Positions 1 through 8,069 of a stretch of 35,125 nt of DNA are shown here, piece by piece. The notes beneath the pieces were generated by a model. The model worked only from the letters and a program-made list of their open reading frames with translations, was not told the DNA's origin and made no database searches. Positions within the stretch are counted from its first letter, which is position 1; each line of letters opens with the position of its first letter. This DNA is from Bradyrhizobium valentinum (lineage in GTDB: Bacteria > Pseudomonadota > Alphaproteobacteria > Rhizobiales > Xanthobacteraceae), in NCBI RefSeq assembly GCF_001440405.1, contig NZ_LLXX01000189.1, positions 1 to 35,125 on the forward strand, written 5' to 3'. The position numbers and the translations under genes are program-made.

Positions 1-60
1 CGGAATGGGTGGTCACAATCCGTCGTAGCGGGTGGTCGCGATCGTCGGAATACGCAGATA
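1..60. mobile_element. Terminal repeats of an IS21-family element (fragment)
   Basis: Two copies of GGGTGGTC (7-14 and 30-37), 23 bases apart, are followed by a TCGGAATACGCA motif. Repeated GGTGGTC boxes with GTCGGAAT spacers are typical of the ends of IS21-family elements, where they act as transposase-binding sites. No istA or istB reading frame follows to the right, so the element body either lies to the left of the window or is lost. Confidence 0.5.
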
Positions 61-1800
61 TCCCTGCTTTCACTCCCGGCTAGCAATGGATCCGCCTCGA
101 ACTTGGCCCTTCTTGCTAAGCCTCGCTGAGCAAAAAAGGCGGCCATCCTCAAACTGGCTGCACACCCCTAACATCGATGCGACAATTCATGGCCAGCCAA
201 ACACCGGCCATGAACCCTCGGCCTCGTTCTCGACGGTGAAGTGAAAATCCCTCAGGCGGCTCGTTTCAAGCATCCTCAGCATGATCCGAAAACTCGCCGC
301 GCGTGAGGGGCTGAGAGACGGAAGATGCTCCCCCTTAAAGAGATGGCCCGCGTCCGGAAATTCCGTCACGGCAAACCAATCCGATCGCTTACTTGGCGGC
401 TACGTTTCGAGTCCAACGAAACTCGCTTCCGCAAACGCACTTCTCTGTGCCGGTATCTGTTCGGTGCTTCCAACAGTCGCCAAAACTTGGTCGTACAAAA
501 CGGACACACAATCTCATCACGGCCATATGTGTTCGGGTAGTCGTCTGAGAGGTCGTACTGCTCTTTCCCTATCGGTTGTTCGAGGTCATACGGTCTTGGT
601 GCGAGCTTTTCTTTACGAGTTGCTCAATCCACTCTGCGCCAAGTTCTCGGAACTCTGCTTCGGCGAATGACGAAATCAGTATCATCTCGTCTTGACCTAC
701 GACGCGGACGTAGTTCGGCCCCATCGGGCATCCATTGTGGCCCAGTAATCCCAAGTACATTGGCCTGGAATTGGCGAAGTTCCTCCAGACCCAAATTGAT
801 CGATCTGATTTCCCATACGAATCGTCGGATCACCTCCTGAATCTCAGCAGCGCCACTGCCGAGCTGTCTTGCTGCGCTGGGCAAATCCGGCGGCATCGAT
901 GTCAGGAGTTCCATCCTTGGTTCGTTTTCCCCTTAGCGCAGATTAAAAATGGGGACAATGCGGGTCACCCGAACGCAATTCTGAGCGCGCGGACCGTTGG
1001 GCACTTCGCCAAACTCGCGATCACCTTGACGTCGGTGAAACCGATCGCTGGGTCGAAGCCAACACAAGTGCATAATCGGCGTGGTGAAATCCGTCGAAAA
1101 TGACGCTCGAAAGCGGAATCTAAGCGTCGACGGGGCACGCGTTGCATTAAACAATATCGACAGATCGTTACTATCGAGCGTTTAGCATGGCCCTCTTCAC
1201 GACCGGGTTAAGCCCATCTCAATTCGGTGAAACAGTACAGGAGCCGTACATGGCTAGCCATTTCTACCAAGTTTGCATGGGTGCGTATGGGGAGACGTTG
1301 TTTCGGTCCAGCAAGCGCGACGCGCGGCAAGCGATCTGGTTACAGTACAACCTGATGCGGCTTGGGAGCGAAGCGTGCGGTCCAAGCACAGTTTCCACTG
1401 GGAGCGCACGTCGGCCTACTGGGCCGCTTCTGCCATTAATTTGAAGCCGTAGAGCCGCACCACCGGTTATCGCCGACGCTCAAAGCGTCTCCATTCTCGC
1501 TTCGTCCCCAACGGGGATTGAATTTCGCACCCAAGGAACATCTGCGCAACCCAATCGGCGCACATAGCGCCTGGATGCCTGAGTGCGGGAAAGAAGCAGC
1601 CCAGCCGAAGGGTGGCGTGGCTCAGAGCCAAAGAGTTTGCGCGAGTGCAATTTCTGGTTTGGGAGCCCGCTTGATTACCTGGATGAAGAGTAATTGTCTG
1701 TGCGTTCTGGACTTATATTTTTGATCTTTGTGGTGGGGCTAATAGCACTGCTGTATTTGCCCGAGCCTGAGAACGACGACACTGTTTTAGTTTGTTCCGT
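61..1800. other. Long stretch without an intact gene
   Basis: Open frames here are short, overlap on both strands and mostly resemble no protein I recognise. The exception is a possible MarR-type fragment on the minus strand at 728-914. Composition is mixed and lacks strong ribosome-binding sites. I read this as decayed sequence between mobile elements. Confidence 0.5.
620..914 (-). pseudogene. Possible MarR-type regulator fragment
   Basis: The first 62 residues from 914 form a helical stretch ending in NVLGITGPQWM. That resembles the start of the MarR winged-helix domain, where a long first helix is followed by LGLTGPQW. Close to 728 the similarity stops and the other minus frame carries the more protein-like text (ending EWIEQLVKKSS), which suggests a frameshift or a junction. 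The DNA-recognition helix and wing are not present, so it cannot be a working regulator. Identification rests on one short motif. Confidence 0.3.
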
Positions 1801-1812
1801 CGCGTGTCCCAA

Positions 1813-2331
1813 TTAGGACAGCCGACGGGCCAGCATGTCAGCGGTGACTGCGCCGCTGTAATGGCGCAGCATTGACTGAAACCAAGATCGAAGACGACAT
1901 GAGCGAGCAATGCTGGGTCGACCTCGGCAGCGAATTCGTTTCGGTCCTGCGACGCGCGAAGAAGGCCGGCGATAGAGTACGGATGCGGCAAAGTCCGATG
2001 CAGCTGCGAGAACCGGCGGCTGCATAAACAGAATTTCCCGGAAGAATATGCCGGACAGCGCGGGATCTCGATCGTGACCTGCTGTCGTATTCGCTAGCAG
2101 GCAGGAGAGCTGTTCAACGAGCGTATCGCGCGTTCGAACGAGCGTAAACGCATCGTCCCAGGTTCTTTCGACATTGCCCTTGAAGAGCTCGACAAGCAGT
2201 TCTTCCTTGGACCCGAAGTATAAGTAAAATGTCCCGGCGCCGACCCTTGCAGCCTTGGCGATCGCTGCCGTTGAAATCTTTTCATGCCCTTGCGCCGCGA
2301 GTACGGGCGTTGCTTTCTGCATGCAGCGCAC
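1813..2331 (-). pseudogene. TetR/AcrR-family regulator with two compensating frameshifts
   Basis: The N-terminal 50 residues are a clear TetR DNA-binding domain: ISTAAIAKAARVGAGTFYLYF followed by SKEELL is the helix-turn-helix and the start of helix 4. The ligand-binding domain is in frame to about position 1985. It then continues in the neighbouring minus frame (SIAGLLRASQDRNEFAAEVDP... to FDL near 1888) and returns to the first frame for the end (WFQSMLRHYSG...ARRLS). Two single-base indels thus scramble about 30 residues of the core but restore the end. The start is GTG at 2331 or ATG at 2322; an in-frame stop lies just upstream. No obvious target gene is adjacent. It may still bind DNA but probably cannot sense ligand normally. 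Confidence 0.8.
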
Positions 2332-2539
2332 ACCGACGTTGCTGCCCTATGCACGTCACAAAGATGCTCACGCCCGGCAGCGAGAGTTGTTCTCCTTAAG
2401 AGGTGCCGCAACGAAATCGCAACGAATTCGGTGGAACGACCGTGAACAAAACGTGGCGGAAACACCTGCTACGACAAGAAAAATCAATAACTTAGAAAAT
2501 ATTCACTGCGGACGCAGGTGCCTCGGGTCGGCGCGCAAA

Positions 2540-2932
2540 CTACCATACGCGCGTGAATGTATCCTTGCCCTTCAACTTACTGGGTCTACCATTCTTGTCG
2601 ATGTAGAACAGCGTCCAAGACGTGGGCATTTGGGAGCCGTGAGTCTTTCCGACCCAGCGGGTGAAGGAATTGCATTGGGCAAAAGTAACAACAAAGTACA
2701 AGCCGGTTGGACCGAAGGCTCCCGATGCAGGGTAAGGAATGCCCTGGCACGCAAACCCTTGAGCATGGTTTGTGAAAACCCCCTGTATTGCCCCGTTGTT
2801 GTTGGACCAAACAAACAGTTCCGAACCTCGTTCATTCTTCCAGTACGAGGGAGCAGGAAGCCCCTGCGCCATGACCTCGGCGGAAAGCAAGAAAAACTGG
2901 GCGATCAGGAAAAGCCCTAGAAACTTTTTCAT
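2540..2932 (-). CDS. Secreted avidin/streptavidin-family biotin-binding protein (rhizavidin-like)
   Basis: 130 residues from the ATG at 2932. That start is chosen because it begins directly with a signal peptide (MKKFLGLFLIAQFFLLSAEVMA); a longer frame to 3016 adds 28 atypical residues. The mature part follows the avidin beta-barrel pattern. N33 and S37 (WKNERGS) match streptavidin N23/S27. S89, T91 and W93 (NSFTRW) match S88/T90/W92. W106 and L108 match W108/L110, and D124 (GKDTF) matches D128. Cys62 (ACQGIPYP) and Cys87 (QCNS) match the disulfide pair of the dimeric rhizavidin class, and the position of streptavidin W120 is not Trp, as in rhizavidin. Y43 is replaced by Phe and W79 by Phe. 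It is expected to bind biotin in the periplasm or outside the cell. It stands alone with no operon partner. Confidence 0.85.
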   Translation of the reverse strand: MKKFLGLFLIAQFFLLSAEVMAQGLPAPSYWKNERGSELFVWSNNNGAIQGVFTNHAQGFACQGIPYPASGAFGPTGLYFVVTFAQCNSFTRWVGKTHGSQMPTSWTLFYIDKNGRPSKLKGKDTFTRVW

Positions 2933-3016
2933 ATTAAAGTCCCAAAAAAGAGTTCGCTTAAAGGTAGCAACTCTTAGATCATATTCTCGGCCGCCGCAAT
3001 AACTTGTGCAATGCAT

Positions 3017-3342
3017 CTTCGCTGCTTTTTTCTATCTCACAACTTTCTTCGTGCGAACCGTACGCAAGCCCTCACCAAATTTCTCTACTGCGCGCCCCGA
3101 ACACGCATGAGCTGTCGTCGCGCTCATGGTTTCGCTGGGATCGCCGCTTTCGGTGCAAACCGCTTCGCGTGGTTCGGGTAATCTGGCCCGATATCCTGCC
3201 GAGAATGCATCAATTGGCGCTCCGAATACCCCAAGTCATCAACCCATGACACCCCCTAGCCAATCCATCGAGCCTGCCCGGATTGAGGCTGGGAAGTCGC
3301 CCGAACGTAGCTCAGCTGATTTCGCGAGAGTTGGCGATACAG
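3017..3342. other. Intergenic region without a recognised gene
   Basis: Separates the avidin-like gene (leftward) from the dioxygenase operon (rightward). Short frames at 3004-3392 on the plus strand look non-coding: atypical composition, no ribosome-binding site, no recognisable motif. Only the inverted repeat at its right edge is notable. Confidence 0.4.
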
Positions 3343-3370
3343 TGCAGATAATCGTGCTTTCTTATCTGCA
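3343..3370. promoter_or_regulatory. Perfect 9-bp inverted repeat upstream of the dioxygenase operon
   Basis: TGCAGATAA at 3343-3351 and TTATCTGCA at 3362-3370 are exact reverse complements separated by 10 bases. The repeat ends 40 bases before the ATG at 3411. It could be a binding site for a dimeric repressor or an RNA hairpin in the leader. No regulator gene lies next to it. Confidence 0.55.
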
Positions 3371-3410
3371 GACGCGTAAAATCGGTTGCTAACGCCGCTC
3401 GAACCGACTT

Positions 3411-5414
3411 ATGGTTGGCGAAATTTCGCGCATCGATTGCTTTTTTTCTAGCCTTCCAATGATTTCAAAATCCATTGTCGAACTTCTGCGTCCGATAAGC
3501 CTTGGACACTATATCCGCTCGGCCAGAGAAACAGGTCGCGGACAAGTCGAGCCGTCCGGACGTTTGGAATTCGTGTCCGCGCTAGAACGTGTGGCACTCG
3601 TGTACGCGAACGCCGCAAACCTGGATCATGAAGAGGAGCGTTTGTCTCACCTAATCAGTGACGTGCTTCACTCAGAGCGCGCACTGCTCGACAATCCGAT
3701 TCCGAGGTATCCGATCTATACAAATATTGCGATCTTGAATCGCTTTGTTGGTGTCTACTCGCATCTGAGTATCCAAGACACGTGGGCGCGATGTAGGAAG
3801 GCTCTGGCGATTCTCTGTGACGATTGGCTTTCGTTTGAACGGCATGCTCTCGACCGCTTCGAACGAAGCAAGGCTGGCGGGACTGAGACTACCGGGGAAA
3901 ATTTTCATGAAAAGTTCGTCCGCCAACGGATCCAGAATCTTGAGCTTCTTTGCTCTTTCTTGGCGAGCGTCGATCGGCCAACGATCGCATCGGTCAATAA
4001 CAGCTTACCCGCTAGGCATCCGATCGATTGGATATATTATGCACTTGAGCATGACGGTGCCGTCGCATTGGCTCACTTGAGTGCCTTGCCGCAATCGAGC
4101 TACCACGACGAGTACCTCTTTCTGCGAACTCTCCATCTCACCGAGACGTGCTTTTGGGCGATCATTACGGGCATCCGTGCTGCCACTCAGGCATACGCGA
4201 GAAATGAATTTGGCATAACTCTACTTGCGCTCAAGGAGAGCAACTTCTTCGCCGAGTTTATGGTGCGCGCATTGTCAGTATTTCGCACCCTCCCTTACGA
4301 GAGCTTCTTTGATGGCTTTCGGGTTGCAACTGGCGATTCGAGTGCGGTTCAGTCGGAAAAATTTCAACACTTGGAGATCATTAGTCGGGGCCTTTCTGAC
4401 GAAAAGCGAGCTGCTCTGCGCAGCAAGAAAGAGTTGTCATGGCTAGCCGACTGGCGGCCCGGCGCTGAAGCGACGCTTGGTGGCCTATTGGCATCTGTTG
4501 AACAATCGCAGCTCGAGACCGCCTCCAATCTCCGTGCAGAGCTCTTTCGGCTTGATCGCAGCTTGCAGAGCTGGAGAAACATCCATTTGGGGATAGCGCG
4601 AAGCTATCTTCCGGAAGGAACCGTTGGGACCGGCGAGGAAGGGGTAACCTATCTTGAGAAGCACTTTCAGAATCCGGGACTATTTGCGCACGCCGATAAT
4701 CAGAAAGTCGCTACGACGACAAAGCTCGTCTCGGAGAATGCTTTCGTCACCTCGAACGATTTGTTGGGCCTAAGGATCGGATTTATCATTGCGCGAGACG
4801 TTCCCGTGCCCGCGCTTCTCGATGCTGCACGGGCGCTCGGCGAACAGACTAAAGAGCGACTGAAGGATCTATCTCGCGACACAAATTACGCGCTGAGTAA
4901 ACTCTTCGGCTATTACGATCCGATTTTTGCACGGTACAGCAAGCCGTTTCCACTCAAGAAGCAGCTTCAGGATGCAATGAAGAATGGCCTCCCCGACCGA
5001 CCGATTCCAAAATTGCTGCTTTCGTTGGAGCTATCTACCGGATTGTTAATGGGTCTCCATGACGGTGGAGCCCTCAGGTTTCCCGTGCGCGTAACGACAG
5101 CTTCCGAGGGGCAGCACTTCGAGGCCATGAACGGTAAAACGTTGGCGCTAGGGTCGGAAGAGTTGATATTGGCCGACGAGGTTCGCGCGTTTGCGTCCTA
5201 TGTTCAAGGACCAGATAAGCGCACTGCCGTTCAACTTCCGACGGAGCCGACGGGAAAGACCATCAAGTCGCTGCTGTTCGCCGTCTTCGGAGCTCCGGGA
5301 TTGCCGGAAGCGGATTTTGAAGCTGCGTTGGATTTCGTACAGACCGCCGCCTTCTCCATGGCCGGACGAAAGCCGGACGTCTATCTCCTAACCACCAAGC
5401 TTGCTCATGTCTGA
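3411..5414 (+). CDS. Tryptophan 2,3-dioxygenase-like heme protein fused to a B3/B4 domain
   Basis: 667 residues, intact. Residues 1-200 are a helical region I do not recognise. Residues about 204-425 follow the TDO/IDO fold: YHDEYLFLRTLH (H242, the active-site His equivalent), FFDGFR (R304, the Arg that binds substrate carboxylate), SAVQSEKFQHLE, SLQSWRNIH (H392, the expected proximal heme ligand) and GTGEEGVTYL (T407, in place of the GTGG substrate loop). Residues about 440-660 follow the B3/B4 domain known from PheRS beta chains and stand-alone aa-tRNA-linked proteins: FARYSKPFPLKKQL, LPDRPIPKLLLSLELSTGL, then GQHFEAMNGKTLALGSEELILAD. Known TDO enzymes are about 280-400 residues and lack B3/B4. 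An in-frame stop at 3390 limits the start to 3411 or the ATG at 3459 (M17); neither has a clear ribosome-binding site. It overlaps the next gene by 8 bases. Chemistry on tryptophan or a tryptophan derivative is likely; a tRNA-linked role is inferred. Confidence 0.75.
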   Translation: MVGEISRIDCFFSSLPMISKSIVELLRPISLGHYIRSARETGRGQVEPSGRLEFVSALERVALVYANAANLDHEEERLSHLISDVLHSERALLDNPIPRYPIYTNIAILNRFVGVYSHLSIQDTWARCRKALAILCDDWLSFERHALDRFERSKAGGTETTGENFHEKFVRQRIQNLELLCSFLASVDRPTIASVNNSLPARHPIDWIYYALEHDGAVALAHLSALPQSSYHDEYLFLRTLHLTETCFWAIITGIRAATQAYARNEFGITLLALKESNFFAEFMVRALSVFRTLPYESFFDGFRVATGDSSAVQSEKFQHLEIISRGLSDEKRAALRSKKELSWLADWRPGAEATLGGLLASVEQSQLETASNLRAELFRLDRSLQSWRNIHLGIARSYLPEGTVGTGEEGVTYLEKHFQNPGLFAHADNQKVATTTKLVSENAFVTSNDLLGLRIGFIIARDVPVPALLDAARALGEQTKERLKDLSRDTNYALSKLFGYYDPIFARYSKPFPLKKQLQDAMKNGLPDRPIPKLLLSLELSTGLLMGLHDGGALRFPVRVTTASEGQHFEAMNGKTLALGSEELILADEVRAFASYVQGPDKRTAVQLPTEPTGKTIKSLLFAVFGAPGLPEADFEAALDFVQTAAFSMAGRKPDVYLLTTKLAHV

Positions 5415-6414
5415 TTCAGTGTTTCTAGAAAGAGGTGTCTCCGCGCTCAAGAGCGACGCTATAGTACACCTCGGAAATTTCTTCGGTGCGCTTAAGGGAT
5501 CGCTCGACGGACAAGATCTCTATGCTCGAAGCAATTTCCTTTTTATCGCTGATCGCCATTACCTGGTGGATTTCGACGCCGACGTTGACTTAAAGGGACG
5601 CAATCACGCTCTCGTCAGGGACTTTATAGCTCTCGGTTTTGATCCCCAACGTACTGTCATCTATCGGCAATCCGACATTCGCGAACTGTTTACCATCATG
5701 TGGCTTCTAAATTGCCACACGCCCGCCAAGGAGCTGCTCGAAAGAAAGGACTTCACGGGAGCCGTTGACCCTTCGTTAGCTCAGGTCCTCTATCCTCAAC
5801 TAATGGCAGCGGACGTGTTGGGGTTGCGGGCAACACAGGTCTATGTCGGCCCCGATGAGGCTGACCATGTGGCTTACTGCCGAGAGATTGCCGGCTTCAT
5901 CAATGGCGCAGCGGAGAGCCTAGTCTTGCCGCCGCCGCGGCGAAGAGGCCCAATATCGGAAAACATGATTATGGGCCCGGGCGGGGCAAGAATGTCGCAG
6001 ACTAACAGAAACATAATCCCGATCTTCGGAGACGAGCGCGCCATTCATCGCTGCTTTCAGCAAATCCCGGTAAGCAAGGTACGTAGGCGTGAACCGATCA
6101 ACCCGGACGATGATATCTGCTTCAACCTGTTCGAACTGATGGCGACCGGTGACGTGGCCGCGGAGCTCAAAACGAAATATCTTGAAGCCGAAGTTGATCA
6201 GGATGAAGCGCGCGCGTTTGTCGAGGAGCAGTTCTTCAAATTCTTTTCGAACGCGCGCGAGCAGCGAAAGCAAAAATCGATGTCTGAAATTGATGTCGAG
6301 GAAATCCTGCAGTCCGGACAACAGCGCGTGAGAAGAGAAATGCGAAATACCATATCCATCCTTGAAGACATGTTATATTATAACGTAGGAAGCAAATCCT
6401 CCCGAGCCGTCTAA
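5407..6414 (+). CDS. Divergent tryptophanyl-tRNA synthetase paralogue
   Basis: 335 residues from the ATG at 5407, full length for TrpRS (about 330). The class I HIGH motif is HLGN (21-24, in the typical context HLGNFFGALKG). The tryptophan-binding LMAAD (132-136, Asp136 equivalent to the indole-binding Asp132 of Geobacillus TrpRS) and VGPDEADH (148-154) are kept. The KMSKS loop is degenerate: ARMSQT at 194-199 lacks both lysines. The C-terminal helical half is recognisable but diverged. Trp binding and adenylate formation are plausible; normal charging efficiency is doubtful. The start overlaps the end of the dioxygenase gene, so the two are translationally coupled. It is a specialised paralogue rather than the housekeeping enzyme. 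Possible roles are supply of Trp-AMP or an aminoacyl-tRNA to the partner, sensing of Trp, or protection of protein synthesis. Confidence 0.85.
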   Translation: MSDSVFLERGVSALKSDAIVHLGNFFGALKGSLDGQDLYARSNFLFIADRHYLVDFDADVDLKGRNHALVRDFIALGFDPQRTVIYRQSDIRELFTIMWLLNCHTPAKELLERKDFTGAVDPSLAQVLYPQLMAADVLGLRATQVYVGPDEADHVAYCREIAGFINGAAESLVLPPPRRRGPISENMIMGPGGARMSQTNRNIIPIFGDERAIHRCFQQIPVSKVRRREPINPDDDICFNLFELMATGDVAAELKTKYLEAEVDQDEARAFVEEQFFKFFSNAREQRKQKSMSEIDVEEILQSGQQRVRREMRNTISILEDMLYYNVGSKSSRAV

Positions 6415-6429
6415 CTTGGAGTCCATCAA

Positions 6430-6705
6430 ATGCAGATATCAAAGCCGGACGAAGCGCTTCAGCTTCCGGAAGGATCTCTTGAAGTAGTAAGCAAAACGGA
6501 GCGAGGTCGCGTCTGCGAGCCCTACAAATTTACGAGCGCCGAAGTCGTCGATGCGGCGGGAGCCTTGCTACGCGAGAACGTTGAACTTGTCGGCTTTGCA
6601 GCTCAAGCAGAAATACTCGCGTTCAGGACCAATCATTTTGGGTGGAAGCATTTCGAGGAGGCGTTTGCCTTAAGTGGATTTAGGAGAAATCTTAAATCTC
6701 GCTAA
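6430..6705 (+). CDS. Small protein of unknown function, third gene of the TDO/TrpRS operon
   Basis: 91 residues, ATG 15 bases after the synthetase stop with a GGAG eight bases upstream, so it belongs to the operon. I do not recognise the family. The sequence is soluble, with an acidic N-terminal half, a central helical segment (SAEVVDAAGALLRENVELVGFAA is predicted helix) and a basic end. It has a single Trp and a single Cys and no signal peptide, membrane segment or obvious leader/core layout of a modified peptide. It could be a small subunit or a substrate of the two enzymes. Confidence 0.7.
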   Translation: MQISKPDEALQLPEGSLEVVSKTERGRVCEPYKFTSAEVVDAAGALLRENVELVGFAAQAEILAFRTNHFGWKHFEEAFALSGFRRNLKSR

Positions 6706-6812
6706 CGCCTGAAATTAAGCCTTTCTCCGGGCTTGCGATCAGCTGTGATGCGCGCTGACGGTGATTGACGCCTTTTTTGGAGTATGATGCCGAGGCTGTT
6801 TCCGGAGTGAGC

Positions 6813-7045
6813 ATGGCACTGAGGCACTTAGCGGTGAATCAAATCGATGAAGGCCAGCTTCAGCGCCTGATAGACGGGAAAGCATCGGAAACCCGCGATT
6901 GCGAGTATAAGCGCGCCCCCTATGGCAATGCCGATAAGGATCACGGCGAGTTTCTTGCTGATATCTCTTCCTTCGCGAATGCAGATGGCGGCGACATCAT
7001 GATTGGCATCGATGCGCAGTCGGGCGTGCCTAGCCGCGTAGAACC
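6813..7045 (+). pseudogene. AlbA_2 (Schlafen-like) protein, N-terminal fragment cut by an IS
   Basis: ATG at 6813 with GGAG upstream. The first 75 residues match the start of the AlbA_2 domain of COG2865-type proteins: ETRDCEYKRAPYG, then GEFLADISSFANADGGDIMIGI and SGVPSRV. The usual proteins are 200-500 residues. Here similarity ends near 7045, where the 3' part of an IS1380 transposase begins on the opposite strand. Proteins of this family are often found in defence loci and toxin-like modules, but this copy is only a remnant. Confidence 0.7.
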
Positions 7046-7897
7046 GGCAGGTTCTCGATGGCGCGTCGCGTGCGGATGTCGTCGGCGATCTCGTCGGCTT
7101 TTTTGGCAAGAGGCTTGGTGCCGGACAGACCGAAGATGTAGTCGATGCCGTTGTTCTCGCACCACGTCATTGCCTCCGGCCGAGCATAGTGCCCGTCGCC
7201 ACGGAACGTAATTCGCGTGTTGTGCCACCGCGTCCGGATATGCCGTATCAGGCGGCGCAGATGGGCACGCACCTCGACGCCGCTCGGCGTCTTGCCGGGC
7301 CGCAGCACGACCGCCACGGGCCGGCTCTTCTCCGTGTCGTAGACGTGGATCGGCAGAAAGCAGCATTCGTCATAATGAGCGTTGAACAGCGAGAGCTGCT
7401 GATGGCCGTGGACGACGTCGCAGGTATCATCGATGTCGAGCGTGACAGATGCCGGCTCGCGTGGGTAGCTATCCATCCATGCGTCGACCAAAATGTAGGT
7501 CAGTCGGATCACGTCGCGCAGGCGCGGAGCATTCTCCAGCCGCGACAGCGTCGGTTGGGAACACAAATTCCCGGCCCGTGTCCGGTAGGCGACCGCAGGC
7601 CAGCTTGAATGCCGGATCGGACCTCAGATGATCGAGGTCGTCGGCGTCCTCGTAGCCGCAGCAGATCGCGAACATGCGAGCGCGGAACATATCGACAAGG
7701 CTGTGCACGACCCGCGTCGGATCGCGCCGATCCGGGAACACCCGGGCCAAATTGTCGGCCAAGCCGAGACGCCGCTCGGCCATCGCCAGAAGCATTACGC
7801 CCCCGTTCGAGGTCAGGCGACCGCCATCGAAGGCAGCTGTGACTTTCTTGGCGCGAACGGCTGGAAACGAGAATGGCAGAATCGTATCATCGGTCAT
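7030..7897 (-). pseudogene. IS1380-family transposase, frameshifted and truncated
   Basis: Starts at 7897 (MTDDTILPFSF) and carries the IS1380 N-terminal pattern AFDGGRLTSNGGVMLLAMAERRLG. A frameshift near 7560 moves the reading to the lower frame (QPTLSRLENAPRLRDVIRLT), which then contains the catalytic VTLDIDDTCDVVHGHQQLSLFN region and TFRGDGHYARPEAM. Only about 290 of the usual 430-plus residues remain: the C-terminal part is lost at the junction with the AlbA_2 gene. It cannot support transposition. Confidence 0.85.
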
Positions 7898-8000
7898 GGC
7901 GGGCGTGGCGTTCGCGGTTGAAGGTGATGGGTTGGCTTCGCAACCGAATCCTACGCCGCATCAGCGCTTTACACCACGCTCGCCAGCCTCTCAGGCGCAC
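7035..8000 (-). mobile_element. Remnant of an IS1380-family element
   Basis: Comprises the broken transposase and about 100 bases upstream of it. The right border is placed near 7990-8000 because a regular coding unit with its own ribosome-binding site begins shortly after. The left border is the join with the AlbA_2 fragment. Ends are approximate; I could not pair terminal repeats. Confidence 0.5.
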
Positions 8001-8069
8001 TCTTGCGAATAAGACGAGTTAGAGACCTTGAGGGAGTCGGCTAGCCTATATGCACTAGGAGGCTGGTCC

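Noticed and set aside
1187..1444. 85-residue plus-strand frame
   Set aside because: No family resemblance and no convincing ribosome-binding site, in a region that looks decayed.
1500..1530. CCCCAACGGGGATTGAAT, similar to the end of a CRISPR repeat
   Set aside because: Only one copy is present, with no regularly spaced repeats or cas genes.
5407..6414. Housekeeping tryptophanyl-tRNA synthetase
   Set aside because: The KMSKS loop is degenerate, the gene is coupled to a dioxygenase, and the surroundings are an accessory island; a specialised paralogue fits better.
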